DNA of 64,000 nt, taken from an uncultured Desulfuromonas sp. (lineage in GTDB: Bacteria > Desulfobacterota > Desulfuromonadia > Desulfuromonadales > Desulfuromonadaceae). The position numbers and the translations under genes are program-made. The stretch is taken from NCBI RefSeq assembly GCF_963678835.1, contig NZ_OY787469.1, forward strand, positions 124,001-188,000. The letters are read 5' to 3'. Positions 17,571 to 25,926 of the stretch are shown piece by piece (position 1 is the first letter of the stretch; every line of letters begins with the position of its first letter). The notes under the pieces are model-generated. The model made no database searches. It was not told where the DNA came from and saw only the letters and a list, made by a program, of their open reading frames with translations.

Positions 17571-18485
17571 TTACGACAACCACCAGGGACGCTGCGATTG
17601 AAATACGTGAGGCTGATTCATCGGCCGAGTACGATAGCGGCGTGCCCCTTCCGGCAACAGCGCCATGAGACGGTCGATCCGTTGTTGCAGCGGTGGGTGA
17701 GTACGCAGCAGCCCCAGTTCTGCCGGGCGCGGCAGGCGGAACACATTCCACCAGCGTTGTTGGGCACCTTCGAGTTTGACTAGGGCAGAGGCCAAGCCTT
17801 GAGGGTCGCCTGTGAGGCGGGCGGCATTGAGATCGGCGGCAAATTCACGCACCCTGGAGATTGCCAGATGAGCCAGACTGCTCAGCATCGGCGCCCCCAT
17901 CACCAGCAACACCACACCCAGATTAAGCGAGGCATTGGAAAACAGCAACAGAGGCAGGCTGATCATAATCATCAGCATGGTCATGGCCGACAGCATTTGG
18001 GTAAAGCGGTTGGCCAGATCAGACAACCGCAGCACCTGTAGATCGCGCTGTTGAATATGGCTGAGTTCATGGGCCAGCACGCCGGCCCATTCATCGTGAT
18101 TAAGCAACCGGATCAGCCCGTCGCTCACAGCCACAGCTGAGCGTTCCGGGCTACCGACGGCAAAGGCATTGGCTTGTCGGTCGGGGAGATAATAGAGGTC
18201 CGGCACCTGCGGCAACCGGGCACGCTGAGCCAGTTGCTGCAACAGACGATACAACTGCGGCGCCTGTTGGGGAGATAATGGCTGAGCACGATGCCAGCGC
18301 ATCACCTGTTGCGGTGATACCGAGCTGCCCGCCAGAACGACAAAGGCAAGGGCAACCAGCCACAGGCCACTACTGCCCCACACCAGCCAGCCGAGCAGGG
18401 CCAGATAGCCGACGACAAACACCAGCAAGGCCAGAGTCTGGAGCTGATTGCGAAAGAATTGTTGAAACCAGTTATTGCGATCCAT
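17571..18485 (-). CDS. M48-family (HtpX-like) membrane metalloprotease
   Basis: A 304-residue protein with two N-terminal hydrophobic helices (about residues 17-54), the zinc motif HELSH (H139, H143), two further helices (about 165-205) and the third ligand in SRVREFAADLNAA (E214), followed by THPPLQQRIDRL. This is the HtpX-like order, with the active site facing the cytoplasm for membrane protein quality control in E. coli. gagggg precedes the ATG. It stands alone; a heat-shock promoter is not obvious. Confidence 0.88.
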   Translation of the reverse strand: MDRNNWFQQFFRNQLQTLALLVFVVGYLALLGWLVWGSSGLWLVALAFVVLAGSSVSPQQVMRWHRAQPLSPQQAPQLYRLLQQLAQRARLPQVPDLYYLPDRQANAFAVGSPERSAVAVSDGLIRLLNHDEWAGVLAHELSHIQQRDLQVLRLSDLANRFTQMLSAMTMLMIMISLPLLLFSNASLNLGVVLLVMGAPMLSSLAHLAISRVREFAADLNAARLTGDPQGLASALVKLEGAQQRWWNVFRLPRPAELGLLRTHPPLQQRIDRLMALLPEGARRYRTRPMNQPHVFQSQRPWWLS

Positions 18486-18670
18486 ACGCCCCTCATTTCA
18501 TCACCTGGGAAAGATTAGACGACGGGGCGGATGTGCTCCCCATCACTGCGTTTAAATTTCATGGATCATGCCAGCAAAACACCCTCCTGTTTTCAATGAC
18601 TTAGCAAAGTGAGTTGCCCATTATTGTGTTGATGGTGTCGCATGCGACGTTGCGACAAGCCCAAACGCAA

Positions 18671-18707
18671 CAGGACCGATCCGGGGAGGCCTCCGGATCG
18701 GTCCTGT
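18671..18707. terminator. Long perfect hairpin, terminator-like
   Basis: caggaccgatccgg / ccggatcggtcctg with an eight-base GC-rich loop. It has no following T run on either strand, so it may be a terminator, a protein site or a repeat end. It lies between the M48 start and the DUF815 stop. Confidence 0.5.
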
Positions 18708-18939
18708 CTGATGTATCAACTAGGAAGAAAAGAGAGATCAAGTCCTGCCTGCCACAACAAGCCTTGACTTGGTTTTTACTCTAACAAAGCAGGTTGTTGC
18801 CCACCACGATGAGACGCGTAAATGTTTGTTGCCCAATCCGCGAATTGTGACTGTGTAGAGGCACAGGGCGATGGTGCGGAGAACCCTTTGAAGATTTTTC
18901 TGAAAATTAAAATGGAAGTGGCCGGGGTTCACCCCGCCA

Positions 18940-19040
18940 CGCCACATCGCCGGAAAAACGAGTGGCGTGGGGAGCCCGCAGAACACAATGACAGGAGTCG
19001 ATTACACCACTTTTGTCGACGCCAAAAAGGCCTGATGGGG
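18940..19040. repeat. Degenerate intergenic repeat, copy 2 (inverted)
   Basis: caatgacaggagtcgatt followed by ccacttttgtcgacgc matches, in reverse complement, the block at about 17075-17115 of copy 1 with few changes. The surrounding stretch 18486-19079 has no supported gene. Confidence 0.55.
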
Positions 19041-19079
19041 GGACAATAAAGGCAAACCTATTGGAATTCACACAACCTG

Positions 19080-19967
19080 CTATTCTGACCCAGCCCGTAA
19101 CTGCATCCCCACCCAGCGCTTAGAAAATTGGTAAGCAGTACGGCCACAACGCTTGCTTTTATCATGTGACCAGCGAATCGCTGCCGCTTCCACCTCGGCA
19201 TCCCATGGCAAGTGCCGCTCATAGTCCTGACACAACCGTTCGATGCATTGGCGTACCACATTAAGGTACTGATCCTGACTGAATGAATCAAACGACACCC
19301 ACAGGCCAAAACGATCTGACAATGAATTCTTCTCTTCAATGGTTTCCGAGGCACGCACCTCTCCACCTTTGATATGATTGCCGATATTGTCAAAATCGTA
19401 TTGTGGAATCAGATAGCGGCGGTTGGAGGTCACATAAATCAGGCAATTGGCGGGTGCCGCATACACCGCACCGTCCAGGACACTTTTGAGGATTTTGTAG
19501 CTTTTTTCGCCCACTTCAAAGGACAGGTCATCGCAAAACAGGATGAAGCGGTAAGGCTGCTGCTTGATCTGGGCAAAAATATCCGGCAGATGATGCAGAT
19601 CGTCTTTATCAACCTGAACGATCCGCAACCCCAACGACGCATAACTGTTGAGAAGCGCCCGCACCAGGGACGACTTGCCGGTTCCCCGCGCGCCCCACAA
19701 CAAAATATTATTGGCCGGATAGCCATCGATAAACTGCCGGGTATTGTCGGCAACTAACTGCTTCTGCTCGTCAATGCCAAGCAGGTCATCCAACGTTGTT
19801 CCTTCCGTTTCCGGCATTGCCTCCAATGTTCCCGAGACCGAATGACTACGCCACGCCGCCGCCAGAGTCGCACTCCAATCAACAACGTCAACGGGTTGCG
19901 GCAGCATCTGCTCTACAGCGCTAAGTACCCGCTTCAGCTGTTGTTTCAATTCCTGATCCAGTTCCAT
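19080..19967 (-). CDS. DUF815 AAA-type ATPase
   Basis: A 295-residue protein with Walker A LLWGARGTGKSSLVRALL, Walker B FILFCDDLSFE, the arginine-rich VTSNRRYLIP, and NSLSDRFGLWVSFDSFSQDQYL near the end. These are the hallmarks of DUF815, a conserved ATPase of unknown cellular role. A G-rich ribosome binding site precedes the ATG. Monocistronic as far as the sequence shows. Confidence 0.88.
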   Translation of the reverse strand: MELDQELKQQLKRVLSAVEQMLPQPVDVVDWSATLAAAWRSHSVSGTLEAMPETEGTTLDDLLGIDEQKQLVADNTRQFIDGYPANNILLWGARGTGKSSLVRALLNSYASLGLRIVQVDKDDLHHLPDIFAQIKQQPYRFILFCDDLSFEVGEKSYKILKSVLDGAVYAAPANCLIYVTSNRRYLIPQYDFDNIGNHIKGGEVRASETIEEKNSLSDRFGLWVSFDSFSQDQYLNVVRQCIERLCQDYERHLPWDAEVEAAAIRWSHDKSKRCGRTAYQFSKRWVGMQLRAGSE

Positions 19968-20116
19968 GTCCCCCCCTTGTTACCATCTCTGCTAAACATG
20001 TTGCCCGTTTTTCAGGCAGACCTGCCTTATAATTAATCATCGCTCAAGCAAAACCACGAACACTGTACCCTGCTCAGTCCCTGTTTTTCAATAAGTTACC
20101 ACTCTTTTCGTCCACA

Positions 20117-20132
20117 TGGCACAACGGTTGCT
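20117..20132 (+). promoter_or_regulatory. Sigma-54 promoter of amt
   Basis: TGGCAC-N5-TTGCT (tggcacaacggttgct) is an exact -24/-12 consensus, 88 bases before the amt start codon. Amt genes are classically NtrC/RpoN controlled, so this agrees with nitrogen regulation. A small hairpin (ccctgtttttaaacaggg) lies between it and the gene in the leader. Confidence 0.85.
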
Positions 20133-20220
20133 GTTATAGGAGCGGTTGGCAATGATGCCGACACCCCCTGTTTTTAAACAGGGAGAACAACGATGTTTTG
20201 CTTGATTCGAGGAGGAATAG

Positions 20221-21546
20221 ATGTTGCGCTATGCCTGCCGCATGGTGCCAGGGCTCCTTTTTGCCCCGGCCACCTGTTTGGCTGCGGAAACCACCTGTGA
20301 TTCGGGGACCACAGCGTGGATGATGATCTCCGTAGCTCTTGTCTTATTGATGATCCCCGGACTCGCCATGTTCTATGGTGGTCTTGTTCGTACCAAAAAC
20401 GTTCTCTCCACCATGATGCACAGCTATGTTGCCCTGGCGATCATTGGTGTATTGTGGGTCGCTGTCGGCTATTCACTGACTTTCGGCAAAAGTATCCTCG
20501 GTGGCGTTGTCGGTTGGAATCCCGATTACTTTTTCCTCAGCGGTATTGACAGCACCATTATCGACGGCATCCCGGAATATATCACGGCCATGTTCCAAGG
20601 CAAATTTGCCATTATCACCCCGGCCCTGATCAGCGGTGCCATTGCCGAACGTGTCTACATGCGTGGTTACGCCGCCTTTATCGCCCTGTGGTTCCTGCTG
20701 GTCTATTGCCCGCTGTGCCACTGGATCTGGGCGCCGGATGGTTGGCTGTTCAACTACGGCGCTGCCGGTGTTGTTGATCTGGCCGGTGGTCTGGTCATCC
20801 ACGTCTCTGCCGGTGCCAGCGCCCTGGTGGCCGCCATCTATCTCGGCCCCCGCAAGGGGTTCCCCACCAAGCCGATGCAACCAAACAATCTGGTCATGAC
20901 CATGATGGGTGCCGGTTTGCTGTGGGTTGGCTGGTTTGGTTTTAATGCCGGTTCCACTTTGCACAGTGGCCTGGATACCGCCCGCGCCCTGACCATGACC
21001 CAGATCTCCGCCGCCAGTGGCGCGTTGACCTGGCTGATTATTGAAGCCTTAACCTTCCGCAAAGCCACCGCACTGGGCTTTGTCTCCGGCATTCTCGCCG
21101 GTCTGGTTGTCATCACTCCGGCAGCCGCCGTCGTCCAACCCGTCGGCGCTCTGACCTTGGGGGCCTGTTCCTCGATTCTGTGCTACTACGCTCTGGGCAT
21201 GAAGATGAAACTCGGCTACGACGACAGCCTTGACTGCTTCGGTATTCACGGTGTCGGCAGTGGCCTTGGTGTGTTACTGCTGTGTTTCTTCATCCGCGAC
21301 AGTTGGATGAGCGATGCCGCTGCAGCGGCAGGTGGCAGTTGGACCGCATTTGATCAGCTGGGCGTTCAACTGGTCGGCATGGGTGCAACAATTGCCCTGG
21401 CCGTCGTGGTAACATTGGCCCTGTGCTTTGCCATTGAAAAAACCATCGGCTTTCGCGTTGATGCACAAAGTGAAGCGGAAGGACTTGACCAGACCCTGCA
21501 TGGGGAAAATGGTTATGGTTTAACGGATTCATCCATTAACGGTTGA
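20221..21546 (+). CDS. amt: Ammonium transporter
   Basis: A 441-residue protein with about eleven transmembrane segments after a cleavable N-terminal segment. It carries the family signatures MFYGGLVRTKNVLSTMMHSY, GAIAERVYMRGYAAF, DLAGGLVIHVSAGASALVAA (with the first pore His) and DDSLDCFGIHGVGSGLGVLL (second pore His). An excellent ribosome binding site (gaggagg) precedes the ATG. No glnB/glnK follows it, which is unusual because the pair is often linked. A sigma-54 promoter lies upstream and a strong hairpin downstream, so it is a single-gene unit. Confidence 0.95.
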   Translation: MLRYACRMVPGLLFAPATCLAAETTCDSGTTAWMMISVALVLLMIPGLAMFYGGLVRTKNVLSTMMHSYVALAIIGVLWVAVGYSLTFGKSILGGVVGWNPDYFFLSGIDSTIIDGIPEYITAMFQGKFAIITPALISGAIAERVYMRGYAAFIALWFLLVYCPLCHWIWAPDGWLFNYGAAGVVDLAGGLVIHVSAGASALVAAIYLGPRKGFPTKPMQPNNLVMTMMGAGLLWVGWFGFNAGSTLHSGLDTARALTMTQISAASGALTWLIIEALTFRKATALGFVSGILAGLVVITPAAAVVQPVGALTLGACSSILCYYALGMKMKLGYDDSLDCFGIHGVGSGLGVLLLCFFIRDSWMSDAAAAAGGSWTAFDQLGVQLVGMGATIALAVVVTLALCFAIEKTIGFRVDAQSEAEGLDQTLHGENGYGLTDSSING

Positions 21547-21569
21547 ATCAGAATTTTGCACAAACAAGA

Positions 21570-21602
21570 CGTTGCAAAGGCTCCACCCGGGCCTTTGCAA
21601 CG
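21570..21602. terminator. Terminator hairpin between amt and the M50/HlyD gene
   Basis: Perfect stem cgttgcaaaggc / gcctttgcaacg with a nine-base loop. It lies between two convergent genes and probably serves both; no immediate T run. Confidence 0.65.
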
Positions 21603-21622
21603 CCGCAAGCCTTTTTACGGTA

Positions 21623-23761
21623 TCAAAACTGGCTCTCTCTAATCAGTCCCGGAGCCAGAGACCTCCACACACGAGTCAGCACTGATAACGATTGTCCCTT
21701 GATCCGGACATGACCACGGATGGAAGTAGGCGCGTCGATGCTCCGCTTGACGGCAAACTCGATGCGATAACGGTTTTCCAACGGACGCAACAACGCTCCA
21801 TCCCGGCCGACAACAGCGACATCACCACCATAAACAGAGGCCAGCGCTGCCGGTTCCAGCGTCAGCTGATTGGTGGAATCGATAAAGGCAACGCGACAGG
21901 GAACCCGGGACAGATCGCCTTCCTCCGCATAAAACCAGCCATGAGAGCAGTCCGCCAGCAACGCCAGATCGTCTTCGGCAATCGAGCCGACAATTTTTTC
22001 ACCGGGCGCGGAAACAATCTGACAAAGCAGTTGGGCAAATCCCACCCAGCTCCCAGCCACTACGGCGTCGGGAAGTTGCTCTACCTCGCCGGCCAAGGTG
22101 GCGCGAATCTGCAATTGCTCAATTTTATTGTCCAGTCCCTGAGCCTCGATCAACGCTGCGGTCAGACGGTTTTCCGTCACCGCCGTGGTTTCCAGTTTAT
22201 GCTTGGCGCCCAGTTCCCGCTGTAATTGAACGGTCAGCGCCTTGATCTCCAGATCAATGATTTTTTTGCGGGCATCGAGCTGCCGTGACGACAGGGTAAA
22301 CAGCAGATCACCTCGGCTCACCTTCCGGCCGTTGTACACGTGGATCTTTTCGAGCTGCGCCGGGAACGGAACAAACACGCGATGCCGTTCTTTGGCTACT
22401 AACTGGGCGGGCACCACAAGCGTGGTCTCAAACGGCACGAACAGCAGCCCGACCAAGGTGGCCAGCACCAGCAGCATGACCGTCACGTGACCATTGCAAC
22501 CGATCAATTGACGTTGCCGCCACCACTGCAGCACTTCGCTAAGAATCGGTTTGACGACGAACAAGGCAAATTCTATGGTGAAAAGAAGAATCCCCAGCGC
22601 CTTGAAAAACAGGTGATAGACCATCAAGGCGATACCTGTAAACAAAATGAGCCGATACAACCAGGTGGCGTAGCAGTAAAGGGTGAGACTGCGCTCCAGC
22701 CGCGGTGAAAAATACTCCGGTTTTGGCTGGTCCATACCCCAGAGCAAACGGCGCAGCTGCCAGCGGCCGAGAGCAAATGCACGCGACGCCAGATTGGGCA
22801 CGCCGAGCAGGTCAGAAAGCAGGTAATAGCCGTCGAAACGCATAAACGGGCTGAGATTGATCAGCAAAGAATGGAGCCAGCTCGACGTTGCCAGAGCGAA
22901 ACACAGGCTTTTGAACAAACCGGGCTGCAACACTGTCCACAACAACGTCGCCAGCACGGCAAGGACAACCTCCACGCCGATACCGGCCGCGACGACTTTC
23001 ATACGCACCCGGCAACTTTGCTCGCGCCAAGCATCGGTATTGTCCGAATAGAGCATCGGCCACAAGACAATGAACGCCACGCCGATCACCGGAACGTTGA
23101 TGCCGTGCGCCGTCGCCGTATAGGCGTGGCCCAACTCGTGAAGAAATTTGACCAGAAACAACACGACAAGATAGGTTGCAGCTCCCTGCCAGCTGATGAA
23201 ATAGGCAAAGGAATCGACAAAGGAACTCCACTGCGGAGTCAGCAGAATCAGAGCCGCAATCAGCGCGGCGACGTAGAGCCCAAGAGCCGTGGGACTTGCC
23301 AGACAACGCACATAGGGCAGGGTTGCGGCCAGAAACCGTTGCGGCCGCCACAGCGGGACGCGGAAAAAAATATAGGATTGCAGGGCACGCATCCACAACG
23401 AGGTCTTCTGCGACACGCGGTTTTCCAGGAAATTCTGCACAGTGGGATGGCCGGACTGCAGCAAGGAATTGGCCAGCAGAAACTGCTGGAAGGCGGCGAC
23501 CTCATCCACATCTAGGCTGAGGTCGGTCTCCTGTTTGATCCGCGTGCACAAGGCGCACGCCGTCCCACAGTCCCAGCGGGCCAGTTGCTCTACCTGATGG
23601 CGCCCCAGGCGAAAGAAGCGGTTGCGGACCGGGTCTTCCAGGGTCCATCCGGGGCGACCCTCTTCAGCCGCGGCCGGATAGAGACGCAGTTCGCGCCGCA
23701 ACGGCAGCAATGCCATTTCAGAAGGTCCCATCACGCCGTTTATCACGTCAGATCCCAACAT
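21623..23761 (-). CDS. M50-type membrane protease fused to a HlyD-like adaptor
   Basis: A 712-residue protein. Residues ~30-110 look like a small winged-helix (PqqD/RRE-like) domain: LEDPVRNRFFRLGRHQVEQL. Next comes a multi-helix membrane part with zinc motif FLHELGHAYTATAHG and the second M50 motif FMRFDGYYLL, so the site-2-protease site looks intact. After a last helix (VTVMLLVLATLVGLLF) the periplasmic part is HlyD-like: QLVAKERHRVFVPFPAQLEKIHVYNGRKVSRGDLLFTL, a coiled coil and a beta-barrel. It is the last gene of the giant-protein export block and overlaps the preceding gene by 14 bases if the ATG at 23761 is used (later ATGs at 23731 and 23716 are possible). In this position it replaces the ABC exporter expected in type I secretion. 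Confidence 0.8.
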   Translation of the reverse strand: MLGSDVINGVMGPSEMALLPLRRELRLYPAAAEEGRPGWTLEDPVRNRFFRLGRHQVEQLARWDCGTACALCTRIKQETDLSLDVDEVAAFQQFLLANSLLQSGHPTVQNFLENRVSQKTSLWMRALQSYIFFRVPLWRPQRFLAATLPYVRCLASPTALGLYVAALIAALILLTPQWSSFVDSFAYFISWQGAATYLVVLFLVKFLHELGHAYTATAHGINVPVIGVAFIVLWPMLYSDNTDAWREQSCRVRMKVVAAGIGVEVVLAVLATLLWTVLQPGLFKSLCFALATSSWLHSLLINLSPFMRFDGYYLLSDLLGVPNLASRAFALGRWQLRRLLWGMDQPKPEYFSPRLERSLTLYCYATWLYRLILFTGIALMVYHLFFKALGILLFTIEFALFVVKPILSEVLQWWRQRQLIGCNGHVTVMLLVLATLVGLLFVPFETTLVVPAQLVAKERHRVFVPFPAQLEKIHVYNGRKVSRGDLLFTLSSRQLDARKKIIDLEIKALTVQLQRELGAKHKLETTAVTENRLTAALIEAQGLDNKIEQLQIRATLAGEVEQLPDAVVAGSWVGFAQLLCQIVSAPGEKIVGSIAEDDLALLADCSHGWFYAEEGDLSRVPCRVAFIDSTNQLTLEPAALASVYGGDVAVVGRDGALLRPLENRYRIEFAVKRSIDAPTSIRGHVRIKGQSLSVLTRVWRSLAPGLIRESQF

Positions 23762-25085
23762 ACAACCGCAACTGGGTCAACGGTTTGCGCAGTATGGCAT
23801 AGATCAAGGCCACACGCCGACCGTACAGACGCGCTGTTCCCCGCGCACCGATACGCACGTCTGCGGTGACGGACGAGGAAAAGACCGCTTTAATCGGATA
23901 AACCGGTCCCAACACCGGGTCCGCCACGGTTTCATAGCCGATCCGTTCAATAGTCGCCGCCAAAGGGCGGGTAGGGGCCACATTGAGAAAAAAACCGGCG
24001 CGTTGCTCTGGGTCGAGACGGATGGCGTCTTTCACCGGCAGCAAAACATGCAATTCCACCGACTGCGGTGAGGCCACGGTCATGATCCGCTCTCCCGTGG
24101 TCACCGGTCGCCCGAGCCAGTCATTGACGTCGTTAAACACGGCGACACCGTCGCACGGAGCCGTGATGCGGGTTTGTGCCAACAGCGATTTGGCATAGTC
24201 AAGCTCAGCCTGTTTCTGGCGCAACTGGGCTTCAAAAAGGAGGAGATTTTCCCGTGCCTCGGCATCACTGAAGGCGCGCTGCCGCGCATGTTGATATTGG
24301 GCTTTGACCACTTCAAATGCCTGGCGGGCGACATTGAGCTGATTGGACAGGCTGGTCTGATCAAGCGTCGCCAGAGGTTGCCCCTCGGTGACGTTTTCGT
24401 TGGGTTGTACGAGAACCCGGGCGACAATGCCGTCGAGGGGCGCGGTAATAATAACCATGTCACGGGCCACCACCTCCCCCGGTGCCAGCACGGACAGGCG
24501 GATGGGAAAACAGCTTCCGGCGAGGAGCACGGCCGCCACGGCCCAGCCGATCCAGCGGCGCTGACGCGGTGCCCGTTCAAAACCAGGCTGCAGGGCTTTC
24601 CAGGCATGTTGTGCGGTATCGGCGAGATGCTCAAACAGTTTTTTTTCCTGGTCGCTCCAGCCGGTCTGTTCGCGAAACACCAGCAAGCCAGCACAAGGCG
24701 TTGCCTCTCCTTTGGTCAGAGGCACCCACAACAGATGTTGCCAGGGAAGATCGCTTAACAGGTCACCGCGCGAGCAGTGCAAAAACGCGTCGCGCGGCAG
24801 ATCAAACAAATTTTTTCCGCGCTCCTCGCCGCGCAAATCACGGACCAGGTGCTGAAACTGATGGGCAAACGGCGACAACGCCGCGACTCGGTCCACACCG
24901 GAAACCGCGCTCAACGTAATCCCTTTTTTGCTGTAGCGCCAGACAATCAGCTGATCATACTGCACCAGGTTGCGCGTTTCGTTGGCGAGACGGTAACTCA
25001 GGGCATCAACATTCTCCGCCTGGCGCAAACGCGTTTCCAGATGGACCAGACCACTGAGAAACGTCACCTGGGAGGCTTCATTCAT
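23748..25085 (-). CDS. GAF domain fused to HlyD-family membrane fusion protein
   Basis: 445 residues. About 15-165 form a GAF-like domain (LVQYDQLIVWRYSKKGITLSAVSGV, WVPLTKGEATPCAGLLVFRE). One membrane helix follows (WIGWAVAAVLLAGSCFPI), then a split lipoyl domain (GEVVARDMVIITAPLDGIVARVLVQPNENVTEGQPLATLD), a long coiled coil and a beta-barrel. The GAF side would be cytoplasmic and the HlyD side periplasmic, so a cytosolic ligand or state may gate export. The start overlaps the previous gene by eight bases. Confidence 0.82.
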   Translation of the reverse strand: MNEASQVTFLSGLVHLETRLRQAENVDALSYRLANETRNLVQYDQLIVWRYSKKGITLSAVSGVDRVAALSPFAHQFQHLVRDLRGEERGKNLFDLPRDAFLHCSRGDLLSDLPWQHLLWVPLTKGEATPCAGLLVFREQTGWSDQEKKLFEHLADTAQHAWKALQPGFERAPRQRRWIGWAVAAVLLAGSCFPIRLSVLAPGEVVARDMVIITAPLDGIVARVLVQPNENVTEGQPLATLDQTSLSNQLNVARQAFEVVKAQYQHARQRAFSDAEARENLLLFEAQLRQKQAELDYAKSLLAQTRITAPCDGVAVFNDVNDWLGRPVTTGERIMTVASPQSVELHVLLPVKDAIRLDPEQRAGFFLNVAPTRPLAATIERIGYETVADPVLGPVYPIKAVFSSSVTADVRIGARGTARLYGRRVALIYAILRKPLTQLRLYVGI

Positions 25086-25914
25086 GAACGGCGTCTCCCG
25101 GAATCAGGTCACCAAAATCGAGCTGACCGCTCATACCGGCCAGAAGCTGGGGTGAGCGGTCTTCAATCGCCGCCCGCACTTCGAGCATCTGGCTGTTGGC
25201 ATCGATGCGCGCGCCGAGGGAGGTTACCCGCGCGGAAAACGTCATGCCGATCTCATCGACGTAAAGCATGCAACGCTGACCGGGACGCAGCGAGCGAATC
25301 CAGTGGGACGGAACGAACGCCTGGACGCTGAGATGTTTGTCGTCGATAATATCCAGCAACGGCGTTCCCGGAGTGACAAACTGGTGCGGGCTGGCGAGAC
25401 GTTCCACCACCCGACCTGGAAACGGTGCCTTCAAGGTACACTGACGCCATTGGATCTCGTACAGATGGCGTTCACTTTCCTTCTGCTTAACCAGGGCCTC
25501 ACTCTGCAGCACGTCGAGCGTGCCGATAGAATTCAGTTCCTTAAGCTTGCGGTTCGCATCAAGTTGCTGACGGGTGCTGCGCAGCTCAGCTTCAAGTCGG
25601 GCCAGTTGAGTCCGGTATATGTCGTCTTTCACTCGTACCAGAACCTGGCCGGACTTGAAGGTGTCGCCCATGTCAACAGTGATGGCATCAATGGTTCCGG
25701 AAATTTGCGCCGACAGCGTCGTGCGCAGATCGGAAACGATCAACCCGCGCACATCTGCCGCCTGTGCCCGCCCGATTCCGGCGATCTGCAGGGCGGCTAC
25801 GACCAACAGAAGGAACATCCTCACAAGTGACGGGTGGCAAAAAGATATTTTTACGGCTTGCGTGACATGGCGCGCCGCTTTCATGGTGACGGTTCTACTT
25901 TTTTCAGCAAACAC
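25078..25914 (-). CDS. HlyD-family periplasmic adaptor
   Basis: 278 residues from a GTG at 25914. agagg overlapping the TolC stop gives a good ribosome binding site; the ATG at 25884 has none. A signal-like helix (MFLLLVVAALQIAGIGRAQA) precedes a lipoyl half (TIDAITVDMGDTFKSGQVLVRV), a coiled-coil hairpin, the second lipoyl half (CTLKAPFPGRVVERLASPHQFVTPGTPLLDI) and a barrel. It would link the inner-membrane parts to the TolC-like channel. Two further HlyD-type proteins follow, so a mixed adaptor ring is possible. Confidence 0.85.
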   Translation of the reverse strand: MFAEKSRTVTMKAARHVTQAVKISFCHPSLVRMFLLLVVAALQIAGIGRAQAADVRGLIVSDLRTTLSAQISGTIDAITVDMGDTFKSGQVLVRVKDDIYRTQLARLEAELRSTRQQLDANRKLKELNSIGTLDVLQSEALVKQKESERHLYEIQWRQCTLKAPFPGRVVERLASPHQFVTPGTPLLDIIDDKHLSVQAFVPSHWIRSLRPGQRCMLYVDEIGMTFSARVTSLGARIDANSQMLEVRAAIEDRSPQLLAGMSGQLDFGDLIPGDAVHE

Positions 25915-25926
25915 AGAGCGAGACCT

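Noticed and set aside
18671..18707. Attachment site or origin-like palindrome
   Set aside because: A single long palindrome with no integrase gene or matching second site; more simply a terminator-like hairpin.
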